64,000 nucleotides of DNA from Paraburkholderia flava. GTDB taxonomy: Bacteria > Pseudomonadota > Gammaproteobacteria > Burkholderiales > Burkholderiaceae. The notes beneath the pieces are model-generated. The model was not told where the DNA came from, searched no databases, and saw only the letters and a list, made by a program, of their open reading frames with translations. Of this stretch, positions 1-8,486 are shown piece by piece. The stretch is taken from NCBI RefSeq assembly GCF_004359985.1, contig NZ_SMRO01000004.1, positions 372,001 to 436,000 on the forward strand. The letters are read 5' to 3'. The position numbers and the translations under genes are program-made. Position 1 is the first letter of the stretch. Every line of letters begins with the position of its first letter.

Positions 1-740
1 GCGACGACTTCGAATGCCATGTGCGCGTGCTGCGCGCCGCAGAACTGCGAGCACTGGCCGCGATAGATGCCGGGCTGATCTGCTTCGATCCACTGCTTGT
101 TGACGACGCCTGGAATCGCCTGCGTCTTGCCCGCGAGACGCGGCACCCAGAACGCGTGGATCACGTCCGCGCTTTTGAGTTGAATGTCGACGGGTTCGCC
201 AACCGGAATGTGGATCTCGTTGGCCGTCGTGACGTGCGCCGCGTTGTCGTCATTGGCGTAGTCGATCTTCCACCACCAGTCGTACGCGGTGACGGTGATC
301 GTCAATGTCGGACGGTGCGACGGCGACGCGACCGATTCGAGTGTCACGAGCACGTAGACGAGTATCGCGAACAGCGCGACCGACGAGACGCCCGTGCCGA
401 TCCACACCCAGCGCAGGCCGCCGCCCTCGCCGTGCAGACTCGACGGCTCGGCATGCGGACGACGGCGCAGCAGCGCGCCCGCCAGCAATCCGCCGACGAT
501 GATCGTGATCAGAACCGCGAGCGCGGCAAGCGCCCAGCCGAGATGCATCGTCGGCTCGGCGGCGGCACCGGCCGCGTGCAGGAAGTAATCGAGCGGCGCG
601 GCGTGTGCGCTTGCATCGCACACGAGCAACGCAACCGCGAACGCGAGCGCACATGTGCAGGCACGCACGCGCCGCGACGCGTCCGCCGTCATCGGTTCAG
701 CGCACCGCATGCCGGGTTGTCGCGTCTCCGCCATGTCCAT
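1..740 (-). CDS. coxB: Cytochrome c oxidase subunit II, 3' end cut by window edge
   Basis: Electron-entry subunit of a heme-copper terminal oxidase in the inner membrane; it passes electrons from cytochrome c through the CuA centre. The visible 246 residues show a hydrophobic leader (about 28-46), two membrane helices (about 69-91 and 117-135) and the periplasmic cupredoxin domain. The CuA ligands are visible: H195 in VIHAFWVP, then C230, C234, H238 and M241 in the pattern CxxxCxxxHxxM. The aromatic YDWWW stretch that normally precedes the CuA fold is at 153-157. The gene runs leftward and its stop lies outside the window. Two ATGs at 740 and 734 are possible; the first was taken. The next upstream gene ends 37 bp away on the same strand, so co-transcription is possible. 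Confidence 0.9.
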   Translation of the reverse strand, partial: MDMAETRQPGMRCAEPMTADASRRVRACTCALAFAVALLVCDASAHAAPLDYFLHAAGAAAEPTMHLGWALAALAVLITIIVGGLLAGALLRRRPHAEPSSLHGEGGGLRWVWIGTGVSSVALFAILVYVLVTLESVASPSHRPTLTITVTAYDWWWKIDYANDDNAAHVTTANEIHIPVGEPVDIQLKSADVIHAFWVPRLAGKTQAIPGVVNKQWIEADQPGIYRGQCSQFCGAQHAHMAFEVV

Positions 741-777
741 TGTTCCGTTCGTTCCTGCAGGCTCACCACGCGCGCGG

Positions 778-2571
778 TCAGCTCTTTCCGCCAGGCAGTA
801 CCGACGCAATCACCTGACGCGCGGTATTCGCAATCACGCTGCGCTCCTGCGGGTCGCCTTCCATCAACGTGCGGGTGAAGGCCTTCGCCTGATCGAGCGT
901 GACGTGCGGCGGCAGCGGCGGCACTTCGGGATCGGTCTTCACTTCGAGCACGACCGGACGATCGGAGGCGAGTGCGTCTTCCCATGCGGCGCCCAACTGT
1001 TCCGGATCGTCTACGTAGAGCCCGCGCAAACCGATCATCTCGGCGAAGCGGTGATACGGCACGTTCGGAATCTGCTGCGACGCGACGAACTTCGGGTCGC
1101 CCTCCATCACGCGCTGCTCCCACGTGACCTGATTCAGATCCTCGTTGTTCAGCACCATGCAGATCCAGCGCGGATCGGCCCATTGACGCCAGTACTTCGC
1201 GACCGTGATCAGCTCGGCCATGTTGTTCATCTGCATCGCGCCGTCGCCGACCATCGCAATCACCGGACGATCCGGATGCGCGAACTTCGCGGCGATCGCA
1301 TACGGCACGGCCGCGCCCATCGACGCGAGCCCGCCGGACAGCGAGGCCATCATGCCGCGACGAATCTTCAGATCGCGGGCATACCAGTTCGCGCACGAGC
1401 CCGAATCGCTGGTGAGGATCGCGCGGTCGGGCAGACGCGGCGACAGTTCGGTAAACGCGCGCTGCGGGTTCACGCCCTTCTCCGCTTTTTCGTGCGCGCG
1501 TTCGTCGAGCGTGCGCCACCAGCGATCCGTCCAGCGCTCGATGCGCGAACGCCATGCGTCGCTGGTCTTCTGTTGCAGCAGCGGCAGCAGCGCGCGCAAC
1601 GTCGTCGCCGCATCGCCGACCAGATTCACTTCCATCGGATAGCGCAGGCTCAGCATGTCCGCCTTCAGATCGATCTGCACACCGCGCGCGTCGCCCTCTT
1701 TCGGCAGAAACTCGGAATACGGAAAGCCCGAACCGATCATCAGCAGCGTGTCGCACGTGGTCATCATCTCGTAGCTCGGCTTCGTGCCGAGCAGGCCGAT
1801 CGAGCCCGTCACCCACGGTAGATCGTCGGGCAGCACCGCCTTGCCGAGCAGCGCCTTCGCGACGCCGGCACCGAGGCGGTCGGCGACCGCGATCACTTCG
1901 TCAGTCGCGTTGAGCGCGCCCGCACCGACGAGAATCGCGACGTGCCGTCCTTCGTTCAGCACAGCGGCCGCACGCTCCAGATCTTCCTGCACGGGCACGA
2001 CCGTCGGCCGCGAGTAGCCGATGCCCGAATGCGCAGTGCCGTGCTTGCGCGCAGGCGGCGTGTATTCGAGGTCCTGCAGATCGTTCGGCAGGATCACCGC
2101 GGTGACGCAGCGCTCGGACAACGCGACGCGCACTGCGCGATCGATCAGGTGACGCACCTGCGCCGGCACACTGGCCTGCTGCACGAACGAGCCGGCGACG
2201 TCCTTGAACATCGACAGAAGATCGAGTTCCTGCTGGTAATGCGCGCCGAGCGCCGCGCGCGCCTGCTGCCCGACGATCGCGAGCACCGGCATGTGATCCA
2301 TCCGCGCGTCGTAGAGCCCCGTCAGCAGATGCGACGCACCCGGCCCCGACGTCGCGAGGCAGACGCCCAGCTCGCCGGTAAATTTGGCGTGCGCGCTCGC
2401 CATGAACGCCGCCATTTCCTCATGACGGGCCTGCACGAATTCGATCTTGCCCTCCGCACGATTCAGCGCACCGAGCACGCCGTTGATGCCGTCGCCCGGG
2501 TAGCCGAACATGCGCCGGATACCCCACTGATGCAGTCTCTCGACGACGAAGTCGCCTACGGTGGTCGCCAT
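778..2571 (-). CDS. Thiamine pyrophosphate-requiring enzyme, pyruvate oxidase/acetolactate synthase family
   Basis: A 597-residue three-domain TPP enzyme. The N-terminal domain has the catalytic glutamate context RHEEMAAF (Glu near residue 51). The central domain is of the transhydrogenase/FAD type. The C-terminal domain carries the TPP-Mg motif GDGAMQMNN. Length and layout match PoxB-type pyruvate oxidases and related enzymes better than catalytic acetolactate synthase, but the exact substrate cannot be read from sequence. The likely reaction is decarboxylation of pyruvate or another 2-keto acid. It lies 37 bp upstream of the cytochrome oxidase subunit II gene on the same strand and diverges from the enolase-superfamily operon. 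An oxidase partner next to a respiratory gene is plausible but unproven. Confidence 0.85.
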   Translation of the reverse strand: MATTVGDFVVERLHQWGIRRMFGYPGDGINGVLGALNRAEGKIEFVQARHEEMAAFMASAHAKFTGELGVCLATSGPGASHLLTGLYDARMDHMPVLAIVGQQARAALGAHYQQELDLLSMFKDVAGSFVQQASVPAQVRHLIDRAVRVALSERCVTAVILPNDLQDLEYTPPARKHGTAHSGIGYSRPTVVPVQEDLERAAAVLNEGRHVAILVGAGALNATDEVIAVADRLGAGVAKALLGKAVLPDDLPWVTGSIGLLGTKPSYEMMTTCDTLLMIGSGFPYSEFLPKEGDARGVQIDLKADMLSLRYPMEVNLVGDAATTLRALLPLLQQKTSDAWRSRIERWTDRWWRTLDERAHEKAEKGVNPQRAFTELSPRLPDRAILTSDSGSCANWYARDLKIRRGMMASLSGGLASMGAAVPYAIAAKFAHPDRPVIAMVGDGAMQMNNMAELITVAKYWRQWADPRWICMVLNNEDLNQVTWEQRVMEGDPKFVASQQIPNVPYHRFAEMIGLRGLYVDDPEQLGAAWEDALASDRPVVLEVKTDPEVPPLPPHVTLDQAKAFTRTLMEGDPQERSVIANTARQVIASVLPGGKS

Positions 2572-2799
2572 GTCTTTACTCCTGCGGGATGGATGAACGT
2601 GATGAACGCGATCAGCACAGCAATCGCCGCGCCCGGGAATGCGCGTGCGGTTACGGTGGGATTGCGGTCGGATTACAGTCGGATCGGTCCGGTAAACCTG
2701 CGGTACGTCGCTTGCTTGAATGGAACGCAGCGCGGTTGACGACTGTTGTCCTGGCCGTTGCGCTTCTGTTCGTTGCTCCCTTCCCCGGACATTGCGACG

Positions 2800-3918
2800 A
2801 TGACCCGTTCTTCGTTATCCGAATCGACGATCACCCGTGTCGGCGCGGACGCGTTCACGATCCCGACCGACGCGCCCGAAGCCGACGGCACGTTCGCATG
2901 GCACGCGACGACGCTCGTCGTCGTGGAAATCGACGCGGGCGGCGCGACCGGTCTCGGCTACACGTATACGGATGCGTGCGTCGCGAACCTGATCCGCGCG
3001 ACGCTCGCGCCGTTGCTGATCGGCGAGGATCCGGCCGGCATCGCGGCGCTCATGCGTCGGCTACAGCAGCACGTTCGCAATCTCGGCCGCGACGGGCTCG
3101 TCGCCACCGCGTTATCGGCACTCGATTGCGCGCTGTGGGATCTGCATGCGAAGCGTCTCGGCGTGCCGCTCGCGACGCTGCTCGGCCGCGCGCGCACGCA
3201 GGTGCCGATCTACGGCAGCGGTGGCTTCACAACCTACAGCGACAGCCGGATGCAGACGCAGCTCGCGGGATGGGTCGAGCAGGACGGCTGCCAGTGGGTC
3301 AAGATCAAGATCGGCAGCGAACCTGCGCGCGATCCCGCAAGGGTTCACGCGGCGCGTGCGGCGATCGGCTCGCATGGGTTGTTCGTCGATGCGAACGGCG
3401 CGTTCGATGCGAAGACCGCGTTGTGCTATGCAGAGGTCTTCGCAGCCGATGGAGTGGAATGGTTCGAGGAGCCGGTATCGTCGGACGATCTCGCCGGCCT
3501 GCATGCCGTGCGCCGCCGCGCGCCTGCGGGCATGCAGATCACGGCCGGCGAATACGGTTATAGCGCCGACTACTTCCGCCGCATGCTCGATGCGCAGGCC
3601 GTCGATGTACTGCAGGCCGACGCGAGCCGCTGTGGCGGCATCAGTGGCTTTCTGCAGGTCGCGCAGCTGTGCGACGCCGCGCACATTCCGCTATCGGCGC
3701 ACTGCGCGCCCGCGCTGCATCTTCATGCGGCTACCGCCGCGCGCAGCCTCGTGCATCAGGAGTGGTTCCACGATCATGTGCGGATCGAGTCGATGCTGTT
3801 CGACGGCGCACCGCATCCGCGCGACGGCGCAATCGCGCCGGATCTGTCGCGCCCCGGCTGCGGGCTTGAGTTCAAACGCGCCGACGCGCAGCGCTATGCG
3901 GTCACGAGCGGAGGATGA
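2800..3918 (+). CDS. Enolase-superfamily enzyme (mandelate racemase/muconate lactonizing type)
   Basis: A 372-residue enzyme that should abstract the alpha-proton of a carboxylate substrate, either as a sugar-acid dehydratase or as a racemase. The mandelate-racemase-like residues line up: a KxK pair at K168/K170, metal ligands D197, E223 and E251, and a D274-H301 general-base dyad (SAHCAPALH). An in-frame start 54 bp upstream adds only an unconserved leader, so the ATG at 2800 is preferred. It is the first gene of a run of five, with the next four joined by short overlaps. The redox genes downstream suggest sugar-acid or sugar-lactone metabolism, but the substrate is unknown. Confidence 0.88.
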   Translation: MTRSSLSESTITRVGADAFTIPTDAPEADGTFAWHATTLVVVEIDAGGATGLGYTYTDACVANLIRATLAPLLIGEDPAGIAALMRRLQQHVRNLGRDGLVATALSALDCALWDLHAKRLGVPLATLLGRARTQVPIYGSGGFTTYSDSRMQTQLAGWVEQDGCQWVKIKIGSEPARDPARVHAARAAIGSHGLFVDANGAFDAKTALCYAEVFAADGVEWFEEPVSSDDLAGLHAVRRRAPAGMQITAGEYGYSADYFRRMLDAQAVDVLQADASRCGGISGFLQVAQLCDAAHIPLSAHCAPALHLHAATAARSLVHQEWFHDHVRIESMLFDGAPHPRDGAIAPDLSRPGCGLEFKRADAQRYAVTSGG

Positions 3919-4868
3919 CGATGACGCGGCCACCGTTGTTACTGATCGGCGCACTGTGCGCGTTGTCCGGCGCGACAGCGGTTGCCGCGCGAAGCGAGCG
4001 CGGAAAGACGCGTGCGCGTTCGCTACGTGACGTCGTGCCCACTCCCGCACCCGCCGTTCACGCGCACATCGAAGCCGCGCGCGGTTTCAATCACGGGTCC
4101 GCGCTGCTTGCGTTTTCAGCGCTCGCCGACAGCGCGATCGAACACTATCGCGGTTCGTTCAATAACCCCGGTATGTACACGCCGCTCGTCACCGCAACGT
4201 GCGCAATGCTCGCAGGGCTGCACGGCGGCCGCGACCCTCGCGCGAGCACGCATCGCGCGCGTCATGCGATCTATCTCGCAGCCGCCGCAGCCGGCGTCGC
4301 GGGTACCGGTTTTCATCTGTACAACGTGACGAAGCGGCCCGGCGGCTGGAGCTGGCAGAACCTGTTCTACGGGGCGCCGCTCGGCGCACCGATGTCGCTG
4401 CTGCTGGCCGGCGCGCTGGGCGCGGTCGGCGAACAGCTGCGCGACGAACCGGCCATCGATCCGCAGCTGTTCGGCATGCCGGCCGGCCAGGCGCTCGCGC
4501 TGCTCGCGAGTGTGGGTCTCGTCGGGACGGTCGGTGAAGTCGCGCTGCTGCATTTTCGTGGCGCGTTCCAGCATCCCGCGATGGTCGCGCCGCTGGTCGT
4601 GCCGCCGCTCGGTGCGCTGCTGCTCGCACACGCCGCACTCGCGCCGCCGCGGCCGCGCTGGTTCACGCGCGTATGGCTCGGCCTGACTGCTGCGCTCGGC
4701 GGTATCGGCGCTGCGTTTCATGCGCGCGGTGTCGCGCGCAGCCAGGGCGGCTGGCGCAACTGGACGCAGAACCTGCTCAACGGGCCGCCGCTACCCGCGC
4801 CGCCGGGTTTCACTGCGCTCGCCATCGCGGGACTCGCCGCACTTCGTCTGAGGGAAAGGGAATCATGA
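3915..4868 (+). CDS. Polytopic membrane protein of unknown function
   Basis: A 317-residue protein with an N-terminal hydrophobic leader and about seven further hydrophobic segments. It appears to be an internal duplication: the first half has FNHGSALLAFSALADSAIEHYRGSFNNPGMYTPL followed by GTGFHLYN, and the second half has GEVALLHFRGAFQHPAMVAPL followed by GAAFHARG, both ending in a WxxW/N-QNL segment. The start overlaps the previous stop by ATGA, so translation is coupled. I do not recognise the family. Its position between an enolase-superfamily enzyme and a GMC dehydrogenase pair suggests a membrane anchor or electron-transfer partner for that pair, which is inference only. Confidence 0.75.
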   Translation: MTMTRPPLLLIGALCALSGATAVAARSERGKTRARSLRDVVPTPAPAVHAHIEAARGFNHGSALLAFSALADSAIEHYRGSFNNPGMYTPLVTATCAMLAGLHGGRDPRASTHRARHAIYLAAAAAGVAGTGFHLYNVTKRPGGWSWQNLFYGAPLGAPMSLLLAGALGAVGEQLRDEPAIDPQLFGMPAGQALALLASVGLVGTVGEVALLHFRGAFQHPAMVAPLVVPPLGALLLAHAALAPPRPRWFTRVWLGLTAALGGIGAAFHARGVARSQGGWRNWTQNLLNGPPLPAPPGFTALAIAGLAALRLRERES

Positions 4869-5527
4869 CCGGAATCGTGAATAAACCGCTGCCGCGCTAT
4901 CCGGACTATGACGTGCTGCGCAAACACGACTCGCCTTCATGGGACGACGCGACGCACGCGGTCCTCGACGAACGCCTCGCGATCGACGACCGTCCCGCGT
5001 TCTGCGATCCCGCGCAATGGCGCACACTGCACGCGCTGTGCGAATGCATCGTGCCGCAACCGGCGGGCGAGCCGCATGCGCCGGTCGCCGCGCTGGTCGA
5101 TCGCAAGATCGCGAGCGGGCATGGCGACGGTTATCGTCATGAGTCGCTGCCGCGTCTCGACGAAGCGTGGCGTATCGGCCTCGCCGCACTCGACGACGAA
5201 AGCCGTAGCCGTCACGGCTCACCATTCGCGGATCTCGACGACGTGCTGCGCGGCGCGCTGCTGCACGCGATGCAGCAAGGCGCGCTCACGTCCGCCGCGT
5301 GGCAGCGGATGCCATGCGCGCTGTTCTTCACGCAGCGCGTGCTGCACGACATCTGTGCCGCGTATTACTCGCATCCGTATGCGTGGAACGCGATGGGCTT
5401 CGGCGGACCGGCAAATCCGCGCGGTTATGTGCGGATGGGTTTCGACCGGCGCGATCCGTGGGAAGCGGCGCAAGGCGACGAACACGGCGACGCAACCGCG
5501 CGCAGGGAGAACCGGCGTGCTCGATGA
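4865..5527 (+). CDS. Gluconate 2-dehydrogenase subunit 3 family protein
   Basis: A 220-residue small-subunit homologue of the membrane-bound gluconate dehydrogenase gamma subunit, which partners a GMC flavoprotein. The family-like core is visible: FCDPAQWRTLHALCECIVPQP near the start, the hydrophobic DDVLRGALLHAM helix, the FFTQRVLHDICAAYYSHP segment and the GFGGPANPRGYVRMG end. Unlike classical gamma subunits there is no twin-arginine leader, so either export is lost or the complex is cytoplasmic. The start overlaps the preceding stop by ATGA, and its 3' end overlaps the GMC gene by 11 bp. A longer reading from 4673 only adds overlap with the previous gene and was rejected. Confidence 0.85.
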   Translation: MTGIVNKPLPRYPDYDVLRKHDSPSWDDATHAVLDERLAIDDRPAFCDPAQWRTLHALCECIVPQPAGEPHAPVAALVDRKIASGHGDGYRHESLPRLDEAWRIGLAALDDESRSRHGSPFADLDDVLRGALLHAMQQGALTSAAWQRMPCALFFTQRVLHDICAAYYSHPYAWNAMGFGGPANPRGYVRMGFDRRDPWEAAQGDEHGDATARRENRRAR

Positions 5528-7160
5528 TGCGCTTCACCATCCGCGCGGCAAGAATGGTCGCGCACCCGACGTGTTCGTCGAAAACGGCTGGGTGCCGATG
5601 CGCGAGTATCCGCAGGACGAAGCGGTCGACTTCGCGATCGTCGGCACCGGCGCGGGCGGCGGCACGCTCGCATGCCGGCTCGCCGAAAAAGGCTTTAGCG
5701 TCGTCGCGTTCGATGCAGGCGCGTGGTGGCGTCCGCTGGAAGAATTCGCGTCCGACGAAACGCATCAGTCGAAACTCTTCTGGACCGACGAGCGCATCTG
5801 CGACGGCGATAACCCGCTGAAGCTCGGCACCAACAACAGCGGCAAGGCAGTCGGCGGCAGCACGGTGCATTTCGCGATGGTGTCGCTGCGCTTTCGGCCC
5901 GAGTGGTTCAAGTCGCGCAGCGTGCTCGGCTACGGCGCCGACTGGCCGCTCGACTGGCGCGAGATGTGGCGTTACTACGCGTATGTCGAAGACGCGCTGA
6001 AAATCTCGGGGCCGGTCAACTATCCGTGGGGACCGAAACGGCCGCGCTATCCGTATCGCGCGCACGAGCTGAATGCGGCGGCGCTCGTGCTCGCGCGCGG
6101 CGCGGAGGCGCTCGGTATCGACTGGTCACCGACGCCGCTCGCGACGCTGTCCGCGCCGCGCGGTCTCGCGCATCCGTGCGCGTATCGCGGCTTCTGCGTG
6201 TCGGGCTGCGCGACGAACGCGAAGCAAAGCGTGCTCGTCGCGTGGCTGCCGCGCGCGTTGCGCGCGGGCGCGGAGATCCGCGATCTCGCGATGGTCGGTC
6301 GCGTGGCTGTTGACGATGCGGGCCGTGCGACCGGCGTCGAGTATCTGCGCGAAGGACGCTGGCAGTTCCAGCGCGCGCGCAATGTGGTCGTCGCCGGCTA
6401 TGCGATCGAAACGCCGCGTCTGCTGCTGATGTCCGCCACGGACCGCTATCGCGACGGCCTCGCGAACAGTTCGGGACTCGTCGGCAAGAACCTGATGGTG
6501 CAGGCGAACCAGGCCGTGTGGGGCACGATGGATGAGGAGGTCCGCTGGTACAAGGGACCGCCGTCGCTGTCGATCACCGAGCACTGGAACTACAACGACA
6601 CGGGTAAAGATTTCTTCGGCGGCTACTGCTATATGAGCCAGGGACCGCTGCCGAACGCGTGGGCCGACACGCAGAATAGCCGCGGTCTGTGGGGCCGCGC
6701 GCTGGTCGACGAGATGCGTCGCTACAACCATCAGGCCGGACTGAAAATAGTCGGCGAGATGATGCCGCAGGAACGCAATCGCGTGACGCTCGCTGATGAA
6801 AAGGACGCAGCCGGTCTGCCCGTCGCGCGCGTCAGCTATTCGCTGTGCGATAACGACCGGCGATTGATCGCGCATTCGCTCGGCTTCATGGGCCGTGCGC
6901 TCGATGCGGCCGGCGCGCACGACATCTGGGAACAGCCCGACGACACCTGTCATCTGAACGGCACCGCGCGCATGGGTGACGATCCGGCGACGAGCGTCGT
7001 CGATGCAGACTGCCGCAGCTGGGACATCCGCAATCTGTGGATCTGCGACGGCTCGGTGTTTCCGACGGTCGGCGGCGTGAATCCGTCGCTGACGATTCAG
7101 GCGATCGCGTGCCGCACCGCCGATCGCATCGAAGCGCTCGCCGCGCGAGGAGAACTATGA
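5517..7160 (+). CDS. GMC-family FAD oxidoreductase (gluconate/alcohol dehydrogenase large-subunit type)
   Basis: A 547-residue flavoprotein that should oxidise an alcohol or sugar acid. The FAD dinucleotide fold is IVGTGAGGG at 41-49. The C-terminal signature has CHLNGTARMG, the catalytic-region histidine, and the closing GGVNPSLTIQA. A cysteine-rich CAYRGFCVSGCATNAK segment is typical of dehydrogenases in this subgroup. The GTG at 5517 was chosen because AGGGAGA ends 6 nt upstream; longer readings overlap the upstream gene almost completely. No signal peptide is visible. The gene is coupled to the subunit-3 gene before it and the SDR gene after it. The cytochrome c subunit of classical gluconate dehydrogenase is absent from the neighbourhood. 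Confidence 0.9.
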   Translation: MLDDALHHPRGKNGRAPDVFVENGWVPMREYPQDEAVDFAIVGTGAGGGTLACRLAEKGFSVVAFDAGAWWRPLEEFASDETHQSKLFWTDERICDGDNPLKLGTNNSGKAVGGSTVHFAMVSLRFRPEWFKSRSVLGYGADWPLDWREMWRYYAYVEDALKISGPVNYPWGPKRPRYPYRAHELNAAALVLARGAEALGIDWSPTPLATLSAPRGLAHPCAYRGFCVSGCATNAKQSVLVAWLPRALRAGAEIRDLAMVGRVAVDDAGRATGVEYLREGRWQFQRARNVVVAGYAIETPRLLLMSATDRYRDGLANSSGLVGKNLMVQANQAVWGTMDEEVRWYKGPPSLSITEHWNYNDTGKDFFGGYCYMSQGPLPNAWADTQNSRGLWGRALVDEMRRYNHQAGLKIVGEMMPQERNRVTLADEKDAAGLPVARVSYSLCDNDRRLIAHSLGFMGRALDAAGAHDIWEQPDDTCHLNGTARMGDDPATSVVDADCRSWDIRNLWICDGSVFPTVGGVNPSLTIQAIACRTADRIEALAARGEL

Positions 7161-8164
7161 TGGCCAGTCATTCGCAACGGGTGCGCACCGTCGTCGTGAC
7201 GGGTGCCAGCGCAGGCGTCGGCCGCGCGACCGCGCTCGAATTCGCGCAGCTAGGCGCGAACGTCGCGTTGATCGCGCGCGATGCCGCCGCGCTCGACACC
7301 GTCGCCGACGAACTGCGTTCGCACGGCGTGCAAGCGTTGCCGATCGCGCTCGACGTCAGCGACGCCGATGCGGTCGAACACGCGGCTGCGCGCATCGAAG
7401 ACGAACTCGGACCGATCGACGTGTGGGTCAACAACGCAATGGTCACCGTCTTCGCGCCGGTCGAATCGATGACGTCTGCCGAATTCGCGCGCGTGACGAA
7501 CGTGACGTACCTCGGGTTCGTGTGGGGCACGATGGCCGCGGTCAAACGCATGACCGCGCGCAATCATGGTGCGATCGTTCAGGTGGGATCGGCGCTCGCG
7601 TACCGGTCGATTCCGCTGCAATCCGCGTACTGCGGCGCGAAACACGCGATCCGAGGTTTCACCGACGCGCTGCGCTGCGAGCTGCTGCATCGAAAGAGCC
7701 GCGTGCACGTGACGATGGTGCAGATGCCCGCGCTCAATACGCCGCAGTTCGACTGGGCCGACAACCATATGCCGCACGTCGCGCGGCCGGTTGCACCGAT
7801 TTTTCAGCCGGAGGTCGCCGCGCGCGCGATCGTGTGGGCCGCGATGCATCGGCGTCGCGAAGTGGCGGTCGGTATGTCGTCGTTCAAGGCGATCGTCGCG
7901 AACAAGCTCGTGCCGGGGTGGCTCGATCATTACCTCGGGCGCACCGGTTATCGTGCGCAGCAGGGTCAGGTTCCGCGCGCGCCGGATGCGCCGTCGAACC
8001 TGTGGCAACCAGTCGCGCAACTGCATCGCACCCACGGACGGTTCGACGACGAAGCGACGGGGACGAGTCCCGCGCTGTGGTTCACGATGCATCGCAATGC
8101 GGTGCTCGGGTCGCTGGCGGTGTGCGGTGCGGTGGGGGCGTGGCTGGTTTGTCGCAGGCGATAA
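7157..8164 (+). CDS. Short-chain dehydrogenase/reductase with C-terminal membrane helix
   Basis: A 335-residue classical SDR. Visible are the cofactor motif TGASAGVG at 15-22, NNA at 92-94, and the catalytic S145, Y158 and K162. About 80 residues follow the usual SDR length and end in a hydrophobic helix with a basic tail (VLGSLAVCGAVGAWLVCRRR), so the enzyme is probably tethered to the inner membrane. The start overlaps the GMC stop (ATGATGG), with AGGAG just upstream. As last gene of the five-gene run it probably carries out a further redox step on the same substrate. Related long SDRs often act on lipids or polyols, so the substrate is open. Confidence 0.88.
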   Translation: MMASHSQRVRTVVVTGASAGVGRATALEFAQLGANVALIARDAAALDTVADELRSHGVQALPIALDVSDADAVEHAAARIEDELGPIDVWVNNAMVTVFAPVESMTSAEFARVTNVTYLGFVWGTMAAVKRMTARNHGAIVQVGSALAYRSIPLQSAYCGAKHAIRGFTDALRCELLHRKSRVHVTMVQMPALNTPQFDWADNHMPHVARPVAPIFQPEVAARAIVWAAMHRRREVAVGMSSFKAIVANKLVPGWLDHYLGRTGYRAQQGQVPRAPDAPSNLWQPVAQLHRTHGRFDDEATGTSPALWFTMHRNAVLGSLAVCGAVGAWLVCRRR

Positions 8165-8228
8165 CCTGCAGGTCATGTTTTTCCGCGCGGACTTGTAATG
8201 TTGGCTCGCGCGGTTGTTTCTCACATCA

Positions 8229-8388
8229 TCACGGCAGGTGATTTCCCCCTGTGACACCGTACACCTCGCCCGTGACGAAGCTCGACTCCTGCGAGTCCAG
8301 GCGGCGATTGCGGCTGGCGCAGAAACTCGGGCTGAGGATATTGCTTCGTGGGGTCCCGCATCGTGAATTGATCGTGCGGGCTGTTCAT
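8229..8388 (-). pseudogene. SDR-family gene reduced to its two ends by internal deletion
   Basis: Reading leftward from the ATG at 8388, the frame gives a start typical of SDRs of the YghA/glucose-dehydrogenase group (RDPTKQYPQPEFLRQPQ). About 32 codons in, near 8288, the sequence jumps to a different frame that encodes a characteristic SDR C-terminus (SSFVTGEVYGVTGGNHLP) and a stop at 8229. The roughly 230 residues that should lie between are missing and the join is out of frame. This is a deletion scar, not a functional small protein. The identification rests on recognising the two terminal motifs by eye. Confidence 0.7.
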
Positions 8389-8400
8389 TGCGGCATCCTT

Positions 8401-8418
8401 CGTGAAAGAGCTTTCACG
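8401..8418. promoter_or_regulatory. Palindrome, candidate operator of the lost SDR gene
   Basis: Two 8-bp arms, CGTGAAAG and CTTTCACG, separated by AG. It lies 12 bp upstream of the start of the SDR remnant on the minus strand, where a repressor operator would sit. It may also fall near the end of the HPP/CBS gene's transcript. No regulator gene of an obvious matching type is adjacent. Confidence 0.4.
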
Positions 8419-8486
8419 AAGGGCGGCAAGCGTTGTGCCGCACGATCCTGCAATCGGCCACGTTCACCGCGGCCGGTCCCCCGGGG

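Noticed and set aside
655..1821. Long open frame on the plus strand opposite the TPP enzyme
   Set aside because: Arginine- and histidine-rich low-complexity product with no motif; it is the antisense shadow of a clearly conserved enzyme.
2589..3563. Long plus-strand frame overlapping the enolase-superfamily gene
   Set aside because: Composition is arginine-rich shadow; the other frame has all catalytic residues of the family.
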